This document shows positions 8,538 through 16,925 of a stretch of DNA of 64,000 nt, piece after piece; positions within the stretch are counted from its first letter, which is position 1; every line of letters starts with the position of its first letter. Origin of the DNA: Candidatus Ligilactobacillus avistercoris (GTDB lineage: Bacteria > Bacillota > Bacilli > Lactobacillales > Lactobacillaceae). The notes below the pieces were generated by a model. That model had not been told where the DNA came from. It ran no database searches and worked only from the letters and a program-made list of their open reading frames with translations. The stretch covers positions 1-64,000 of the forward strand of contig DWXB01000014.1 of the NCBI GenBank assembly GCA_019119415.1, in the 5' to 3' direction. Position numbers and translations under genes: made by a program.

Positions 8538-10079
8538 GTGGATGAACGGCAGAAAACAGGGTTGTTGCGGATTGTTCTGGGATGGGGCGCCTTTCCGGGA
8601 CTGCTATTTTTAATGAAGCAAACAGGGTGGGGGATTCTCCCGGTAATTATCGGGACACCCATGATTATCGCCCTGATGTTGGCGCCCAAAATGCGCCTTT
8701 CCTTTCAGGACTATGTGCGCATGATTGGCACCTGGGTGCTCCTTGCACTGTGGTTCTTGCTGTTTGGGGGTGTCCGGCTCCTACTAGCGTGGTGTGCGCA
8801 CCTTGTTTTACCCGGGCAAGTGGTTACCTGGGTGGTCCTCCACCGGCGGGAAGTCGGCCTGATTGGCGGCGGGTTGTATGTTTGCTGGTGGCTGGGAATG
8901 GTGCGGTTAGTTCCCGCCTTTTTCATTGCCGTTCGGGGAACCGGCCACCCGTTTCGGACGGCCTGGCAGCAAAGCCGGGGGAGGTACTGGCGCCAGTTAG
9001 GAACAATGGCGGGAAGCGGGATCGTTTTTCTGATTGCCAAGCAGGTCGTCTTTCAGGGCGCGGTGCTAATCCACCAGGTGTTTCCGGCAAACGCCGCGGG
9101 GGCAACGCTACTGGTGCTTTGCAGCCAATTAATTGTCTTAGGGATGTTTTGGGCGTGGATGCGTTGGCTTTTCCGGGTTTATGGGGGGGAGCGGCTGACC
9201 GGCGCACCCGAAGCCCTAACGCCGGGGAATGGTTTACTCTGGCTTTGCTTAGCATTCACGGTGGTTGGCTGGGGAGGAATTGGTTTGCAGACTTCCCGGA
9301 TTATGAAGCAACCACAGCCAGCTTTCGTCACGGTGGTTGCGCATAAGGGAATGAGTCGGAATGCCGGGCGTCCGAACTCGCTTCAGGCACTGGTAACGAC
9401 GAGCCGGCGGGTGCACCCAGCCCTAAGTGAGTGCGATGTCCAGGAAACCCGGGATCACCGGTTTGTCGTGAACCACGATCCGGCCGTTACCGTACACGGG
9501 AAACGGGTTGTGATTCGGAGCCTTTCCCTGGCCCAGGCTCAGCTCATCAGGGTAACCGATAACGGGAAAACAAGCCGTTTAGATAGCGTGGAGGCGTACA
9601 TTCAAGCGGCCCGCAAAGCGCACCAGCCCCTTTTAATTGAGATTAAACCGGCGCCCCACGCGCAGGCGGTTGTCCGGGACTTTCTCCGGGATTATCAGTC
9701 CCAGTTACCGGCGGGATCACAGTTTCACTCACTTGATGGTGGGGTGATTACGGCGCTAAGTAAGCAAGCGCCCCACATTAATCGGGCGTTAATTTTGCCG
9801 TTTGCTCTGTGTGGGTTTCCCCGTGAGAGGATCCAGCAGTGCTCGCTTGATTACCACACCTTAACGCCGACTGCGCTGCGGGTTTTACACGCCCGCCACG
9901 TTGCGGTATGGGCGTGGACGGTGGATCAGCCGCGGGTTGCTGCCCAACTGATTGCGGCGGGGTGCGATGGGGTGATTACTGATCGGCCCGAAATGGCGCG
10001 GCGGGTAATCCGGAACTTACGGTCGCCGGCAACCCGAATTACTGCCCGGATGCAGGTGCTGTTGCAAGAATGCGATTAA
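8538..10079 (+). CDS. Membrane glycerophosphodiester phosphodiesterase
   Basis: About 513 residues: an N-terminal half with six to eight hydrophobic segments (GPDPase membrane-domain type) and a C-terminal GDPD TIM barrel from about residue 265. The barrel shows AHKGMSRN, ECDVQ, NHDPAVTV, LLIEIKP and the C-terminal WAWTVDQP and GVITDRPE. Family members hydrolyse glycerophosphodiesters or lipoteichoic acid units; the membrane domain suggests lipid or teichoic acid substrates. The usual HRG...PENT signature is altered to HKG...RPNS. A GTG at 8538 after GGGAGAG is preferred over the in-frame TTG at 8514, which has no ribosome site. No promoter was found. Confidence 0.82.
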   Translation: MDERQKTGLLRIVLGWGAFPGLLFLMKQTGWGILPVIIGTPMIIALMLAPKMRLSFQDYVRMIGTWVLLALWFLLFGGVRLLLAWCAHLVLPGQVVTWVVLHRREVGLIGGGLYVCWWLGMVRLVPAFFIAVRGTGHPFRTAWQQSRGRYWRQLGTMAGSGIVFLIAKQVVFQGAVLIHQVFPANAAGATLLVLCSQLIVLGMFWAWMRWLFRVYGGERLTGAPEALTPGNGLLWLCLAFTVVGWGGIGLQTSRIMKQPQPAFVTVVAHKGMSRNAGRPNSLQALVTTSRRVHPALSECDVQETRDHRFVVNHDPAVTVHGKRVVIRSLSLAQAQLIRVTDNGKTSRLDSVEAYIQAARKAHQPLLIEIKPAPHAQAVVRDFLRDYQSQLPAGSQFHSLDGGVITALSKQAPHINRALILPFALCGFPRERIQQCSLDYHTLTPTALRVLHARHVAVWAWTVDQPRVAAQLIAAGCDGVITDRPEMARRVIRNLRSPATRITARMQVLLQECD

Positions 10080-10111
10080 AATAGCGTAGTTACATGGTAG
10101 GGGGTGATGAG

Positions 10112-10657
10112 ATGCCAGAATGCTCATGGGCTGGAATTGATGAACTGGTGCGGGAGTACCACGACCACGAATGGGGCCGGCCCGTTCACGATGATGACCG
10201 GTTGTTTGAAATGCTGAGCCTGGAAATTTTTCAGGCTGGGTTACGGTGGACGTTAATTTTACAACGGCGTGATGCGTTCCGGGAGGCGTTTGCGCAGTTT
10301 AAGGTTACACAGGTCGCCCGGTATAACGAGGACACGATTGACAGGCTAGTTGGCGATGCCCGGATTATCCGCAACCGGAGAAAAATTACGGCAGTGGTGC
10401 AGAATGCGCGGGCCATCGTTAAACTTCATGAAAACAACGTGTCGTTTGACGAATTCGTGTGGCAGCATAAGCCTCCGGTGGTGAACCACTGGCAAACAAG
10501 TGATGAGGTGCCGCAAGCGTCGGCCACTGCAAAAGCCCTGGCTCGCCGATTAAAGCAGGCAGGCTTTGTGTTTGTCGGACCGGTCGTTTGTTATTCGTTC
10601 ATGCAGGCAGTGGGCATCGTAAACGATCACCTGGTGGGGTGTCCTGCAAGAAATTAG
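10112..10657 (+). CDS. tag: DNA-3-methyladenine glycosylase I
   Basis: A 181-residue Tag enzyme that removes 3-methyladenine from alkylated DNA. The zinc ligands are in place: Cys4 and His17 (MPECSW..., EYHDHEWG) and the C-terminal HLVGC pair with the usual four-residue spacing. The helix-hairpin-helix core contains LEIFQAGLRW and the KRRDAFREAF-like segment. ATG 10112 follows AGGGGGTGATGAG; the earlier ATG at 10094 lacks a ribosome site. It lies 32 bases after the GDPD gene and may be cotranscribed. Confidence 0.93.
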   Translation: MPECSWAGIDELVREYHDHEWGRPVHDDDRLFEMLSLEIFQAGLRWTLILQRRDAFREAFAQFKVTQVARYNEDTIDRLVGDARIIRNRRKITAVVQNARAIVKLHENNVSFDEFVWQHKPPVVNHWQTSDEVPQASATAKALARRLKQAGFVFVGPVVCYSFMQAVGIVNDHLVGCPARN

Positions 10658-10667
10658 AGTTGGAGCG

Positions 10668-10698
10668 AAACGTGGCGAATGAAGGCATCACGTTTTTT
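10668..10698 (+). terminator. Terminator after tag
   Basis: AAACGTG/CACGTTT stem followed by six T. Confidence 0.7.
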
Positions 10699-10744
10699 AT
10701 GCAAGTGTGCTGTAACGGTGTAATTTTTAATTCCGCTCATCTCA

Positions 10745-10773
10745 TTCACATCATAATCTAATTTTGTTATAAT
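10745..10773 (+). promoter_or_regulatory. Promoter for MFS transporter gene
   Basis: TTCACA (-35), 17 bases, TATAAT (-10) with an upstream TGT, 45 bases before the ATG. Confidence 0.7.
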
Positions 10774-10818
10774 CAGATTCAAAAATGGAACGCTTAATAG
10801 ATTATGGGGGGACGGTTG

Positions 10819-12003
10819 ATGAGTAACAAGTTACAGTTAGCAGATAGCAACCGAGCTATTTATTTCGTGAGTCTTTTTATTTATAACCTGGCACGCGTCC
10901 TGCCCCACGCAGTATTAACGGTAATTTTGCTAAATAAGGGAATGACGGTTGCCAAAATCGCAATTATTCAGAGTTTCTTTATGCTGGCCGCAATTATTTT
11001 TGACCTTCCTTCGGGGATTTTAACGGATTTATGGTCCGAAAAACTTACGTATGAGGCGTCCTTGGTTCTAATCATGGTATCTTATACACTTACGATGGTT
11101 TCGTCTTCATTTGTTGTACTGTGTTGTTCGTGGTTTATCTATGGGATAAGTTCAGCCACGATAAATGGGTCGTTAGATGCGTATTTTATTAGGCGGGCAA
11201 ATGGCGATAATGGACAGATTAAGCAGATTAATGTTCTGATTAACCACACAACGTTATATAGCGGTTTGATTGGTGGTGGCGTTGGCTCGTTTATTTATCA
11301 GTTTATGGACGTTAGGATGTATTGGCTCTCGTTGATTTTATTAGCCGCAGCATTCGGATTAATCTTGGTGGGGTTTCATCCACGGGGAAGGGGACACGAA
11401 TCATCCGTTGAACATCCGTCATGGCGGAATGTATTGCGTGATTTTAAAATGTTACTCGGTCGCCGGCGGGTTTTATGCGTGATCGGCTTATGCAGTGTTT
11501 ATCAAGTCGTGGCCCAATTATTTTTTCAATTCTGGCAAATTAATTTTTTAAAGCAACACTTTTCAAAGACGTATTTTGGGATTTTTTACGTGGTTTTTCA
11601 GGTAGTCGCGATTATTAGTAATCACTGGTTTAGTCGCTGCGATTTTAGTCATGCCTTGATAAGGCTAGTTCTTCTTTTAGGGGGAGGGTTTCTTCTAGCC
11701 ATCATTGCCCCCAACAAGTATGTTTTTCTCCTTTTGGTTATTTGTTTCCTGTTTCCGTTTAATATTTATAACAGCCAACTAATGGTAAACATGCAACAGG
11801 AAGTCACAGCGAACGTAATGTCATCGATGATGTCGCTAACGGAAACCTGCGCGAGTGGAATTTCTATTTTAACTTTGTGGATTGTTGGCTTGCTTGATCA
11901 ACACCTTCCGTTTTTACAGGTTGAGGGAGTGTTGGTACTGATTTATATTGTTAGTTCATGTTGTTTGATTTGGCTTTATCAGGAGGAACACCGTCATTCA
12001 TAA
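10819..12003 (+). CDS. MFS transporter
   Basis: A 394-residue transporter of the major facilitator superfamily with about eleven to twelve membrane segments; the first half has FDLPSGILTDLWSEK, matching the loop 2-3 motif (D..PSG...D). The ATG at 10819 is used because GGGGGG at 10806-10811 is at proper distance; the ATG at 10804 precedes that site. Substrate unknown; it resembles drug-efflux-like MFS proteins only in general. The gene is more AT-rich with mixed Arg codons compared with tag and the GDPD gene, a possible sign of later acquisition. It has its own promoter and terminator. Confidence 0.85.
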   Translation: MSNKLQLADSNRAIYFVSLFIYNLARVLPHAVLTVILLNKGMTVAKIAIIQSFFMLAAIIFDLPSGILTDLWSEKLTYEASLVLIMVSYTLTMVSSSFVVLCCSWFIYGISSATINGSLDAYFIRRANGDNGQIKQINVLINHTTLYSGLIGGGVGSFIYQFMDVRMYWLSLILLAAAFGLILVGFHPRGRGHESSVEHPSWRNVLRDFKMLLGRRRVLCVIGLCSVYQVVAQLFFQFWQINFLKQHFSKTYFGIFYVVFQVVAIISNHWFSRCDFSHALIRLVLLLGGGFLLAIIAPNKYVFLLLVICFLFPFNIYNSQLMVNMQQEVTANVMSSMMSLTETCASGISILTLWIVGLLDQHLPFLQVEGVLVLIYIVSSCCLIWLYQEEHRHS

Positions 12004-12009
12004 TAAAAC

Positions 12010-12038
12010 AAAACGCCAGCGCATCACGCTGACGTTTT
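12010..12038. terminator. Bidirectional terminator between MFS and usp
   Basis: AAAACGCCAGCG/CGCTGACGTTTT stem, better paired when read on the minus strand, serving the convergent genes. Confidence 0.75.
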
Positions 12039-12064
12039 ACTCTTATTCATAAGCTAATTACTGG

Positions 12065-12589
12065 TTAAAATGCACCCTTATTTGCGGCTTCCCGTTCCCG
12101 CTGGATCTTCCGCCGTTCCGCTTCCGTGGTGAAGTGGTTGTTGGTATCCGTCCGGACAACGAGCACGTCACACGGTGCTGTCCGGGTAACGTGTTCCGTT
12201 ACTGACCCAATCAAGAGCCGCTCTACCGCGTTTAACCCGGTTGCCCCGATGATAATGAGGTCGATGTTTTCGTCTTCCGGAAGCTCCTTAGCGATTACCG
12301 CCTTCGGAGCGCCGTACTCAACGGAGTAGTCGATGTTACTAAATCCGCTCTTTTTGGCACCTTCAATGTATTCCTGCATGGTCTGCTTAGCGGTATCGGT
12401 AACCTGCTCAACCATTGCCGTGTCGAAACTAGAGATGTTCTGAAATGCCCGTGTGTCAACGACATGGACGAGGTGAATCCGCGTCCCGTCGCCGTTCCGC
12501 TTGGCAACCGCGACCGCCTTCTTAAAGGCCAATTCAGCTTCGTACGATCCGTCAACGGGAACTAAAATACTCTTGTAGTTTTGTAACAT
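12065..12589 (-). CDS. UspA-family universal stress protein
   Basis: A 174-residue Usp-domain protein. The N-terminal ILVPVDGS strand, IIGATG and the LLIGSVTEHVTRTAPCDVLVVR segment form the ATP-binding G-2x-G-9x-G-S/T type motif. About 30 extra residues rich in Arg/Glu follow the domain. The internal ATG at 12589 follows AAAGGG at good spacing; a GTG nine bases upstream is an alternative. Role is a cytosolic stress response, exact partner unknown. Confidence 0.88.
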   Translation of the reverse strand: MLQNYKSILVPVDGSYEAELAFKKAVAVAKRNGDGTRIHLVHVVDTRAFQNISSFDTAMVEQVTDTAKQTMQEYIEGAKKSGFSNIDYSVEYGAPKAVIAKELPEDENIDLIIIGATGLNAVERLLIGSVTEHVTRTAPCDVLVVRTDTNNHFTTEAERRKIQREREAANKGAF

Positions 12590-12672
12590 TGGAATCACCC
12601 TTTCATCATCTTTACACCTTTATTTTACGTTATCGGTTCCAAAAATGAAAGGGTTTCACCACGTTAATCAAT

Positions 12673-12963
12673 TTATTTCGTTGTATATGCCCACCCAATA
12701 ACGGAAAGGCCCGTTACTCCGAGGGCATCAAGGACGAGCATCACGGCTACAAGGAGTTTACTAGTGGTAAAAATAACTGCGAGGGTCGCCCCCGCTAAAA
12801 TAACCAGGAGAATACCCCACACCGTAAGGAGAATCCGGAGCCCGCGGTTATTTTCGGGGTGAAGAACAAGGAGCTGCCGGTTGCGGTGGGTGAGAACGTA
12901 CCCTCCAAGAAGCAGAACGATGATTGCAAGGAGAACTAATAAGAGCTTAACTATTCCGGTCAA
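12673..12963 (-). CDS. Small membrane protein of unknown function
   Basis: A 96-residue hydrophobic protein with three predicted membrane segments (about residues 3-24, 44-66 and 70-92) separated by a basic loop HRNRQLL. A TTG start at 12963 is preferred because GGAGGG lies 6-7 bases before it; the ATG at 12981 has no ribosome site and would put that GGAGGG inside the gene. It sits between the 6S RNA-like transcript and usp on the same strand. I do not recognise the family. Confidence 0.6.
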   Translation of the reverse strand: MTGIVKLLLVLLAIIVLLLGGYVLTHRNRQLLVLHPENNRGLRILLTVWGILLVILAGATLAVIFTTSKLLVAVMLVLDALGVTGLSVIGWAYTTK

Positions 12964-12997
12964 TGAAGACCCTCCATTCATTAAGATTGTTTATCAT

Positions 12998-13215
12998 AAG
13001 TAAAAAGAAGGGAGGTTTGCGCAAGCGCAACCTCCCAGTCCGGTAGTGCCGTTAATCGTCCACGTAGTTGAACCCGCGTCAACGCAGGATGAACCCATAA
13101 TCTGCCTTCTGGCGTCCGGACAACCGGCTTGTCATCCGACCAGAGCTCCGGGTTCCATATGATAAAAGTGTTCGGTCAACCTTACATTAAAGGACAATGC
13201 GTACACCTCAGAAAC
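12998..13215 (-). ncRNA. ssrS: Probable 6S RNA
   Basis: A non-coding transcript of about 215 bases on the minus strand, bounded by a strong promoter and a strong terminator, directly downstream of rarA. 6S RNA is commonly next to rarA in Firmicutes. The sequence folds largely on itself: GAACCC/GGGTTC, TCTGG/CCAGA and GACAA/TTGTC pair in the middle, and 5' GAGGTGTACGC can pair with 3' GCGCAAACCTC to close the structure. No open reading frame explains it. 6S RNA binds sigma-A RNA polymerase in stationary phase. Assignment rests on context and fold. Confidence 0.65.
13001..13036 (-). terminator. Terminator of the 6S-like RNA
   Basis: On the minus strand GGGAGGTTGCGC pairs with GCGCAAACCTCCC around a short loop, followed by TTCTTTTTA. 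Confidence 0.9.
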
Positions 13216-13221
13216 AACGTA

Positions 13222-13250
13222 ATAATACCATGTTTATTCTTACCGTACAA
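13222..13250 (-). promoter_or_regulatory. Promoter of the 6S-like RNA
   Basis: Minus strand TTGTAC (13250-13245), 17-base spacer, TATTAT (13227-13222) preceded by TGG. Confidence 0.8.
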
Positions 13251-13255
13251 CTCAA

Positions 13256-14533
13256 TTAATGGGGACGTTTACGGGCAGTCCTGAGTCGCCGAAGTTGGGT
13301 CGCCAGCGCCTGTTCGTACCGCCCGTTTTCTTTAGGATGATAGTATTCCCGGTTTTTCAGGGTTGCCGGCAGATAATCCTGGTTAACCCAGTCGTGCGGG
13401 TAATCGTGCGGATACTTATACGTTACCCCGCGGCCTAATTGCTCGGCTCCCTGGTAATGGCTGTCCCGGAGGTGGTCCGGAACGTTGCCGGCATGACCAG
13501 CATGAATATCTTTCAGCGCCGCGTCAATGGCGGTGATTCCGCTATTTGACTTGGGTGAAAGGGCCAGTTCAATCACCGCATCGGCAAGCGGAATGCGGGC
13601 TTCGGGGAGACCGACCTGTTCGGCCGCCTGAATTGCTGCAATGGTGTGGGCTGCTGCTGCGGGGTTGGCCAACCCGATATCTTCGTATGCAATAACTGCG
13701 AGCCGGCGTTCGATGCTGGGAAGATCGCCGGCGTCAACCAGCCGTGCAAGGTAGTGGATGGCCGCGTCCGGATCTGATCCGCGAATTGATTTTTGAAAGG
13801 CGGAAAGCACGTCATAGTGGGCATCCCCGTCCTTATCAGCCACTAAGCCCTTATGTTGGAGGCATTCCTGCATGACTGCGAGGGTAAGGTGGATGGTTCC
13901 ATCAGCCGCCGGGGTGGTTGATTTAACCCCGAGTTCCAGGGCGTTTAAGACGCTTCGCAGGTCCCCGTGGGTGGCCGTGGTTAGGAGCTCACGGGCGGCA
14001 GGGTCGAGGATAATTTGGTAGTTACCGAGTCCGTTTTCCTTATCAGACAATGCCCGGTCAAGGGCCGTAGCAATGTCAGTGGCCGTCAGGGGTTTGACCT
14101 CAAAAATTTGGACCCGACTCCGGATGGCGGGGTTAATGGTGATGTACGGGTTCTCCGTCGTTGCCCCAATAAGGATGATTTGCCCGTTTTCGAGGTGGGG
14201 CAGTAGGAAATCCTGCTTGGGTTTAGTTAGCCGGTGAATTTCGTCAAGCATTAAAATGACCGTCCCGCTCATTTTAGCCTCGGCGACAACCTGTTCGAGG
14301 GCCTTTTTTGAATCGGTTACGGCATTGAGTTTCCGGAAAGCATACTTTGTTGTTCCGGCAAGGGCGCTGGCAATGCTTGTTTTTCCCGTTCCTGGCGGGC
14401 CGTACAGGATCATTGACGAGAGCATCTTGGCCTTGACCATCCGGTTGAGAATTTTCCCGGGGCCAACGAGGTGCTGTTGCCCGACGACCTGGTCAAGCGA
14501 AGTCGGCCGCATCCGGTATGCCAATGGTTTCAT
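13256..14533 (-). CDS. rarA: Replication-associated recombination protein A (AAA ATPase)
   Basis: A 425-residue RarA/MgsA ATPase that acts at stalled replication forks. Walker A is GPPGTGKTS near residue 45, Walker B is LMLDEIHR near residue 95, followed by sensor 1 ATTENP and the arginine finger region NPAIRSR. The C-terminal half carries the family tetramerisation domain with the AYEDIGLANP segment. GGAGGAATCATCCC precedes the ATG. A TGC-TATTCT extended -10 lies upstream (14574-14569). The 6S-like RNA follows on the same strand. Confidence 0.95.
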   Translation of the reverse strand: MKPLAYRMRPTSLDQVVGQQHLVGPGKILNRMVKAKMLSSMILYGPPGTGKTSIASALAGTTKYAFRKLNAVTDSKKALEQVVAEAKMSGTVILMLDEIHRLTKPKQDFLLPHLENGQIILIGATTENPYITINPAIRSRVQIFEVKPLTATDIATALDRALSDKENGLGNYQIILDPAARELLTTATHGDLRSVLNALELGVKSTTPAADGTIHLTLAVMQECLQHKGLVADKDGDAHYDVLSAFQKSIRGSDPDAAIHYLARLVDAGDLPSIERRLAVIAYEDIGLANPAAAAHTIAAIQAAEQVGLPEARIPLADAVIELALSPKSNSGITAIDAALKDIHAGHAGNVPDHLRDSHYQGAEQLGRGVTYKYPHDYPHDWVNQDYLPATLKNREYYHPKENGRYEQALATQLRRLRTARKRPH

Positions 14534-14609
14534 GGGATGATTCCTCCAATCCGATTAACTTCTCCTTAAGAATAGCACATTCTTTTGGCGATTCACCGCA
14601 AAGGGTAAA

Positions 14610-14618
14610 TGGTATAAT
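14610..14618 (+). promoter_or_regulatory. Extended -10 promoter of the GshF-like gene
   Basis: TGG-TATAAT 32 bases before the GTG start at 14650. The -35 is weak. Confidence 0.6.
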
Positions 14619-14649
14619 AACTGCAATAACACCCCGGGAGGAATGGCAC

Positions 14650-16542
14650 GTGGCACTGGATGAAATCGGGAAACAAATAATTGATAACGGCCTGTTAATG
14701 GCGTTAAAAAACATACGGTGGCAGGTTCAACGCCAGCTAGTTGTTTGTGACCGCGCGGGTAATTTAGTTAAGGATAACCCGTTTGTTTCCGGGGAGACGC
14801 TCCGGGTGAACGGGTCCAAGATGACGGCGGTTACGTACCCGGCAATTGGAATTGACGCTGGGATTGCCGCGGTAAGGCGCCAAACGGCCCTTTTACAGCA
14901 GGAGTTGGCCCAGCAAAAACTGCTGCTCTTACCCAACCACGAAGAGGAAACCGGCGAAATGACCGTCCGGTTAATGCTACCGGAGGCCTTTTTAACGGAA
15001 CTATACGAACGCGGCTTCCAGTCCATGGACCTAGATTACGCGGTGTTTCGAGACCAAATTTATATGAAACTTGCCCAAGGCTTTGCGCTTCACCGAACGG
15101 CGCTGGCTCAGCAGTGGGGTCAGGGACAGGAAGACTGGCAGTTGCCAGATTACCGTACGCCTAAGCGGTACGTTCAAAGTACGGTTCCCGGAAAGATGCC
15201 GGTTATTTTGCGGGGCGCTGCGCAAAAGCAGGGAATCAGTTGTCTGGAGTTACCAGGATGGAAATTGATCCCCACACACCCGGAGATGGTCGCTCCGATG
15301 GTGCTGCGGACCATGGCGATGGTGGCGGGTTACGTTTTACTTACGCCAGGGGTTCCACCAAATGAATGGGAGAAGGCTGCCCGGAAAGCACAGGCAACCC
15401 CGGCCTCTTCTGAGCAGGGGATGCGCCTGTGGTCAGCCATCGAACAGTTTGCTACCAAGTACGGGTTGGTTGACTGGCAGGGGGTGTGCCACCAATTATT
15501 AGCAACGGATGAATCCGTGGGTAATAATGAGTGGTCCGTAGAAGTCGGGATACAGCTGCAACAACAGGCGGACGATTTGGCCGTGACGCTTGACAGCAAC
15601 TCGCAAGCATTGGCTGGCGCAGCCCTCCGGCAAGGAGTGGACTGGCAGGTCATTGACGCCTCCGCTGGGCTCCTGCGGGTCGACGGCCAGCTGGTGAAAA
15701 ACGGGGTGATTACCCATAACGACCAGGCGGTGGGCGTTACTTTAAGTGCGGATAAGGAGACCGTCAAACGACTAGTGGCCCGCCAGGCCATTCCAGTGTT
15801 AAACGGGTGGGTGGTTGCTGATCGGCACGCTGCCCAGGAATTGTACCCCTACGTTCAAGGGCGGGCGTTAGCCATTAAAGCGGCCCGCACAACGGTGATG
15901 AACACCACCGTTTTCCGGCTGGCGCCCCGACAGGATGAATTTATGACGGCTGTCAACCGGATCCTTACAACGAGCCACACGGCGTACGTTGAAGAGGTTT
16001 TGCCCGGTTCGTGTTACCGGGCGTTGGTCGTCAATGATCACATTTGTAGCCTAGTTGAACGCATTCCCGCAAACGTGGTGGGGGATGGCCGGCGCACCAT
16101 TCAGGAACTGGTAAAGGTTACTAACCAACGGTATCCTGACCGGGTGCCGCTGCACCTAGGGAAGCTTGAACGGGAGACGTTGGTCCGGCAAGGACTAGGA
16201 CCGACGAGTATTCCGTCCCGGGGGACTCAGGTTTTTCTCCGGTTTGACGCAACCAACGGAACGGGCTTTCAGGCCCTCGAGGCGGGCACCAGTGTGGATG
16301 AATCCTACCGGCAGGTAATTGTTCAGGCGTTAAACGCGGTGGGATTGCATGATGGTGGGGTGGACGTGATTATCCCGAATATTTATCAGCCGTACGCGCA
16401 AAAGCCGGGCCAGTTTGCCTTTTTGGGGATCCACGCAACACCCCAGTACGGGATGCACGAACGGGTTCTTCTTCAGCAGACTCCGCAGGACATTGCGGGG
16501 AAGGTGTTGACGATTTTGGACAAGGCAAAATCGTCGCGCTGA
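14650..16542 (+). CDS. GshF-like two-domain protein with eroded catalytic motifs
   Basis: A 630-residue protein that aligns by eye with bifunctional glutathione synthase GshF over both halves. The N-terminal half keeps the IYMKLAQGF...R helix seen as LYMKLSQNFLRYRW in GshF; the C-terminal half keeps the ATP-grasp segments YVEEVLPGSCYRALVV, ERIPANVVGDGRRTIQELV and GGVDVIIPN. Yet key motifs are gone: the ligase FGLERESLR becomes LMALKNIRWQ, VVKP...NFG.G becomes AIKAARTTV (about residue 408), LR.NSN becomes LRFDATN, and the metal-binding ELN.NP becomes GIHATP (about residue 593). The GTG follows GGGAGGA. It may be a pseudoenzyme or have a new ligase role; the reading frame is intact, so it is probably under selection. 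Confidence 0.72.
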   Translation: MALDEIGKQIIDNGLLMALKNIRWQVQRQLVVCDRAGNLVKDNPFVSGETLRVNGSKMTAVTYPAIGIDAGIAAVRRQTALLQQELAQQKLLLLPNHEEETGEMTVRLMLPEAFLTELYERGFQSMDLDYAVFRDQIYMKLAQGFALHRTALAQQWGQGQEDWQLPDYRTPKRYVQSTVPGKMPVILRGAAQKQGISCLELPGWKLIPTHPEMVAPMVLRTMAMVAGYVLLTPGVPPNEWEKAARKAQATPASSEQGMRLWSAIEQFATKYGLVDWQGVCHQLLATDESVGNNEWSVEVGIQLQQQADDLAVTLDSNSQALAGAALRQGVDWQVIDASAGLLRVDGQLVKNGVITHNDQAVGVTLSADKETVKRLVARQAIPVLNGWVVADRHAAQELYPYVQGRALAIKAARTTVMNTTVFRLAPRQDEFMTAVNRILTTSHTAYVEEVLPGSCYRALVVNDHICSLVERIPANVVGDGRRTIQELVKVTNQRYPDRVPLHLGKLERETLVRQGLGPTSIPSRGTQVFLRFDATNGTGFQALEAGTSVDESYRQVIVQALNAVGLHDGGVDVIIPNIYQPYAQKPGQFAFLGIHATPQYGMHERVLLQQTPQDIAGKVLTILDKAKSSR

Positions 16543-16587
16543 CCTGACATGGAAGCGTACAATTGGAGAGAGAAGGGATGAGAAGCA

Positions 16588-16854
16588 ATGAAGGAAACAA
16601 CGCGAACAACGGCAAAGATGATGATTACCAAACGCGTGCGGACCAGCAAGAGTTTTCATATTACGTTGACGACGTGGAAACGGGACCGGCGAATTGAAAT
16701 TATCGCAAATAACGGGGCGTTTGTTTTTCGGGAGAACGGCTATGCCAAGCTTAACAAGAAGGGGTTAAACCAGCAAAAGGTGCTGGCACTTCTTGATAAG
16801 CAGATGAACGTAGAGTTTCCCCGGAGTCACCGCCTATTTATCGGAGTTAAGTAG
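16588..16854 (+). CDS. Small basic protein of unknown function
   Basis: An 88-residue, strongly basic protein rich in Lys, Arg and Thr, with no signal peptide or membrane segment. It lies 45 bases after the GshF-like gene and ahead of a shared terminator, so it is probably cotranscribed. AAGGGATGAGA precedes the ATG. A short RRIEIIAN stretch resembles part of the DUF2969 protein at 5.7 kb, but this is too little for homology. I do not recognise the family. Confidence 0.6.
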   Translation: MKETTRTTAKMMITKRVRTSKSFHITLTTWKRDRRIEIIANNGAFVFRENGYAKLNKKGLNQQKVLALLDKQMNVEFPRSHRLFIGVK

Positions 16855-16870
16855 GGGACTTTCAGACTAC

Positions 16871-16910
16871 AAAAAAACAGGAATGCGCGAGATAACGCAT
16901 TCCTGTTTTT
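16871..16910. terminator. Bidirectional terminator
   Basis: A 15-bp stem AAAAACAGGAATGCG/CGCATTCCTGTTTTT with an 8-base loop lies between convergent genes and has T runs on both strands. Confidence 0.9.
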
Positions 16911-16925
16911 GTAATCGAATCCGAA

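Noticed and set aside
8582..9346. 254-codon second frame in the GDPD gene
   Set aside because: Out-of-frame shadow made by the GC-rich membrane domain; no start signal.
16588..16854. Homology of the small basic protein with DUF2969
   Set aside because: Only the RxIEIIAN stretch is shared; the remainder differs.
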